DNA from: Sulfurimonas sp.
GTDB taxonomy: Bacteria; Campylobacterota; Campylobacteria; Campylobacterales; Sulfurimonadaceae
Assembly: GCA_027083475.1 (NCBI GenBank)
Contig: JALWON010000182.1
Location: 1 to 5,604, forward strand
Direction of reading: 5' to 3'
Length of the DNA: 5,604 bases
Positions 4,762 to 5,604 of the stretch are shown piece after piece (position 1 is the stretch's first letter; every line of letters begins with the position of its first letter). Both the position numbers and the translations under genes were made by a program. Under the pieces are notes generated by a model. That model saw only the letters and a list, made by a program, of their open reading frames with translations, did not search any database and was not told the origin of the DNA.

Positions 4762-5604
4762 TTATTTAACTTTACCACTCACGAGGTAGTCTGCCATTGT
4801 TTTGAAATCTGCATCAGATAAGTCTGTTCCACCTTTTGCAGGCATTCCACCCTCAGTACCTTTAATACCTTTTGCATAGACTGTATCCATACCATCTGCT
4901 GTATAACCAGCCCACTCAGGTGCACCCGGAGCGAGGTAAGAGTCATGACACATTGCACATGCTGCTGTATATGTTTTCTTTACATCTAGTTTCTCAGCTT
5001 TTTTCGCTGGTAAATCTCTTGCAGTATTCATCGGTGGAGTAAAATCTTTAATCCCTCCGTTTTGAATATACTTAATTTTTGCCGTTGCTTTTTGACAATC
5101 ATGCATGCATCTTACTGCACCTTGATTTAAGTTTTGTGCACCAAAGTTTTTCGCATTCGCAAAATATGCACGCACGCCAGGAAGAGCATTTGCACCACGG
5201 ATTACAGGTTCAAAACCATCCACATTTGGCATTTTAATTTTTAAGAATTTTTCACGAGTAAGTACATAATCATCATCTACTTCTTCGCCATCAATACTCA
5301 TTTCATTAATGTTTAAAATATAAGCAGTTAAAGCATATACTTCATCATCAGTTAAACTATCAGAAAATGGGTGTGGCATACCATCTCGAATGTACCACCA
5401 AAGCGTTGTTACTTCTGGCCAATATGAACCAAATACACGTACTGGGCCTGGAGCTTCAGGATCTTTCCATCTGTTGTTTGTTAGAGTCTTATGCATTTCT
5501 TCTGCATTTCCTTTAGAAAGGGCAGGGTAGCCTCCTCCACCAGAACCAAAGTCACCATGACACATTACACATTTCGCATCATAAAGTTCTTCACCATCTT
5601 CCAC
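4762..5604 (-). CDS. soxD: SoxD, dihaem cytochrome c subunit of sulfane dehydrogenase SoxCD (5' end outside window)
   Basis: SoxD takes electrons from the molybdenum subunit SoxC during oxidation of sulfane sulfur bound to SoxY in the periplasm. The window holds the last 280 codons; the frame is open to the edge, and the first codon seen (GTG) reads as an internal valine. Two c-type haem sites are present: CVMCH at 12-16, with a probable axial methionine at M76 (DGMPHPF), and CAMCH at 216-220, with probable axial M254 (GGMPAKGG). Between them CMHDC (166-170) is a C-x3-C pair that, from recall, also occurs in other SoxD proteins and probably forms a disulfide. Each cytochrome domain ends in the usual amphipathic helix (DDEVYALTAYIL; DADFKTMADYLV). 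The missing N-terminus should carry a Sec signal. soxY follows 17 nt later, and soxC is expected just upstream, beyond the window. A generic dihaem cytochrome is the alternative, but the soxYZ context and the C-x3-C pair favour SoxD. Confidence 0.93.
   Translation of the reverse strand: MEDGEELYDAKCVMCHGDFGSGGGGYPALSKGNAEEMHKTLTNNRWKDPEAPGPVRVFGSYWPEVTTLWWYIRDGMPHPFSDSLTDDEVYALTAYILNINEMSIDGEEVDDDYVLTREKFLKIKMPNVDGFEPVIRGANALPGVRAYFANAKNFGAQNLNQGAVRCMHDCQKATAKIKYIQNGGIKDFTPPMNTARDLPAKKAEKLDVKKTYTAACAMCHDSYLAPGAPEWAGYTADGMDTVYAKGIKGTEGGMPAKGGTDLSDADFKTMADYLVSGKVK

Noticed and set aside
1..5604. New defence, mobile or CRISPR system
   Set aside because: I see no direct repeat array, transposase, integrase, attachment-site repeats, toxin-antitoxin pair or retron-like structure. 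The genes are core metabolism and sulfur oxidation.

Overview
The window looks like chromosomal DNA from a sulfur-oxidising member of the Campylobacterota, most likely a Sulfurimonas-type bacterium. The evidence is the AT-rich composition, the rnc-aroC pair preceded by a TPR gene (a neighbourhood known from Campylobacter and Helicobacter), and a soxD-soxY-soxZ run on the opposite strand, as in the soxCDYZ cluster of Sulfurimonas. The genus is an inference from gene content and recall, not from a marker gene.

Left part, + strand (1-3425). The last 36 codons of a probable D-hexose-6-phosphate mutarotase end at 112. A compact run follows. It holds an unrecognised 156-residue protein (136-606), a membrane-anchored TPR protein with a C-terminal four-cysteine zinc ribbon and LapB-like layout (603-1652), ribonuclease III (1669-2352) and chorismate synthase (2349-3425). 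Two junctions are 4-nt stop/start overlaps (ATGA at 603-606, GTGA at 2349-2352) and the third gap is 16 nt, so the four genes probably form one transcription unit with coupled translation. A TATAAT box at 125-130 is a candidate promoter, and it sits so close to the first ATG that the message could be leaderless.

Middle (3426-3969). aroC and a MOSC-domain gene on the - strand (3430-3876) converge with only 4 bp between their stop codons. A composite hairpin covers the junction. Upstream of the MOSC gene, a 93-bp gap holds a perfect 10-bp inverted repeat just after soxZ and a possible -10 box for the MOSC gene.

Right part, - strand (3970-5604). In transcription order these are soxD (5' end outside the window), soxY and soxZ. 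SoxD is the dihaem cytochrome partner of the molybdenum protein SoxC, whose gene should lie just beyond 5604. SoxY carries sulfur intermediates on a C-terminal cysteine and is exported by the Tat route together with its partner SoxZ. SoxCD oxidises the SoxY-bound sulfane sulfur. The MOSC protein downstream may relate to the molybdenum cofactor, but only its position suggests this.

Most of the window is ordinary core metabolism and known sulfur chemistry, and I see no wholly new system. The points most worth checking are the SoxY tail GGCEG in place of GGCGG, the LapB-like TPR/zinc-ribbon protein coupled to an unknown protein, the absence of rnhA from its usual place before rnc, and the possible leaderless start. 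There is no stretch over 300 bases without a gene, and I found no tRNA, rRNA, CRISPR, insertion sequence or phage feature.
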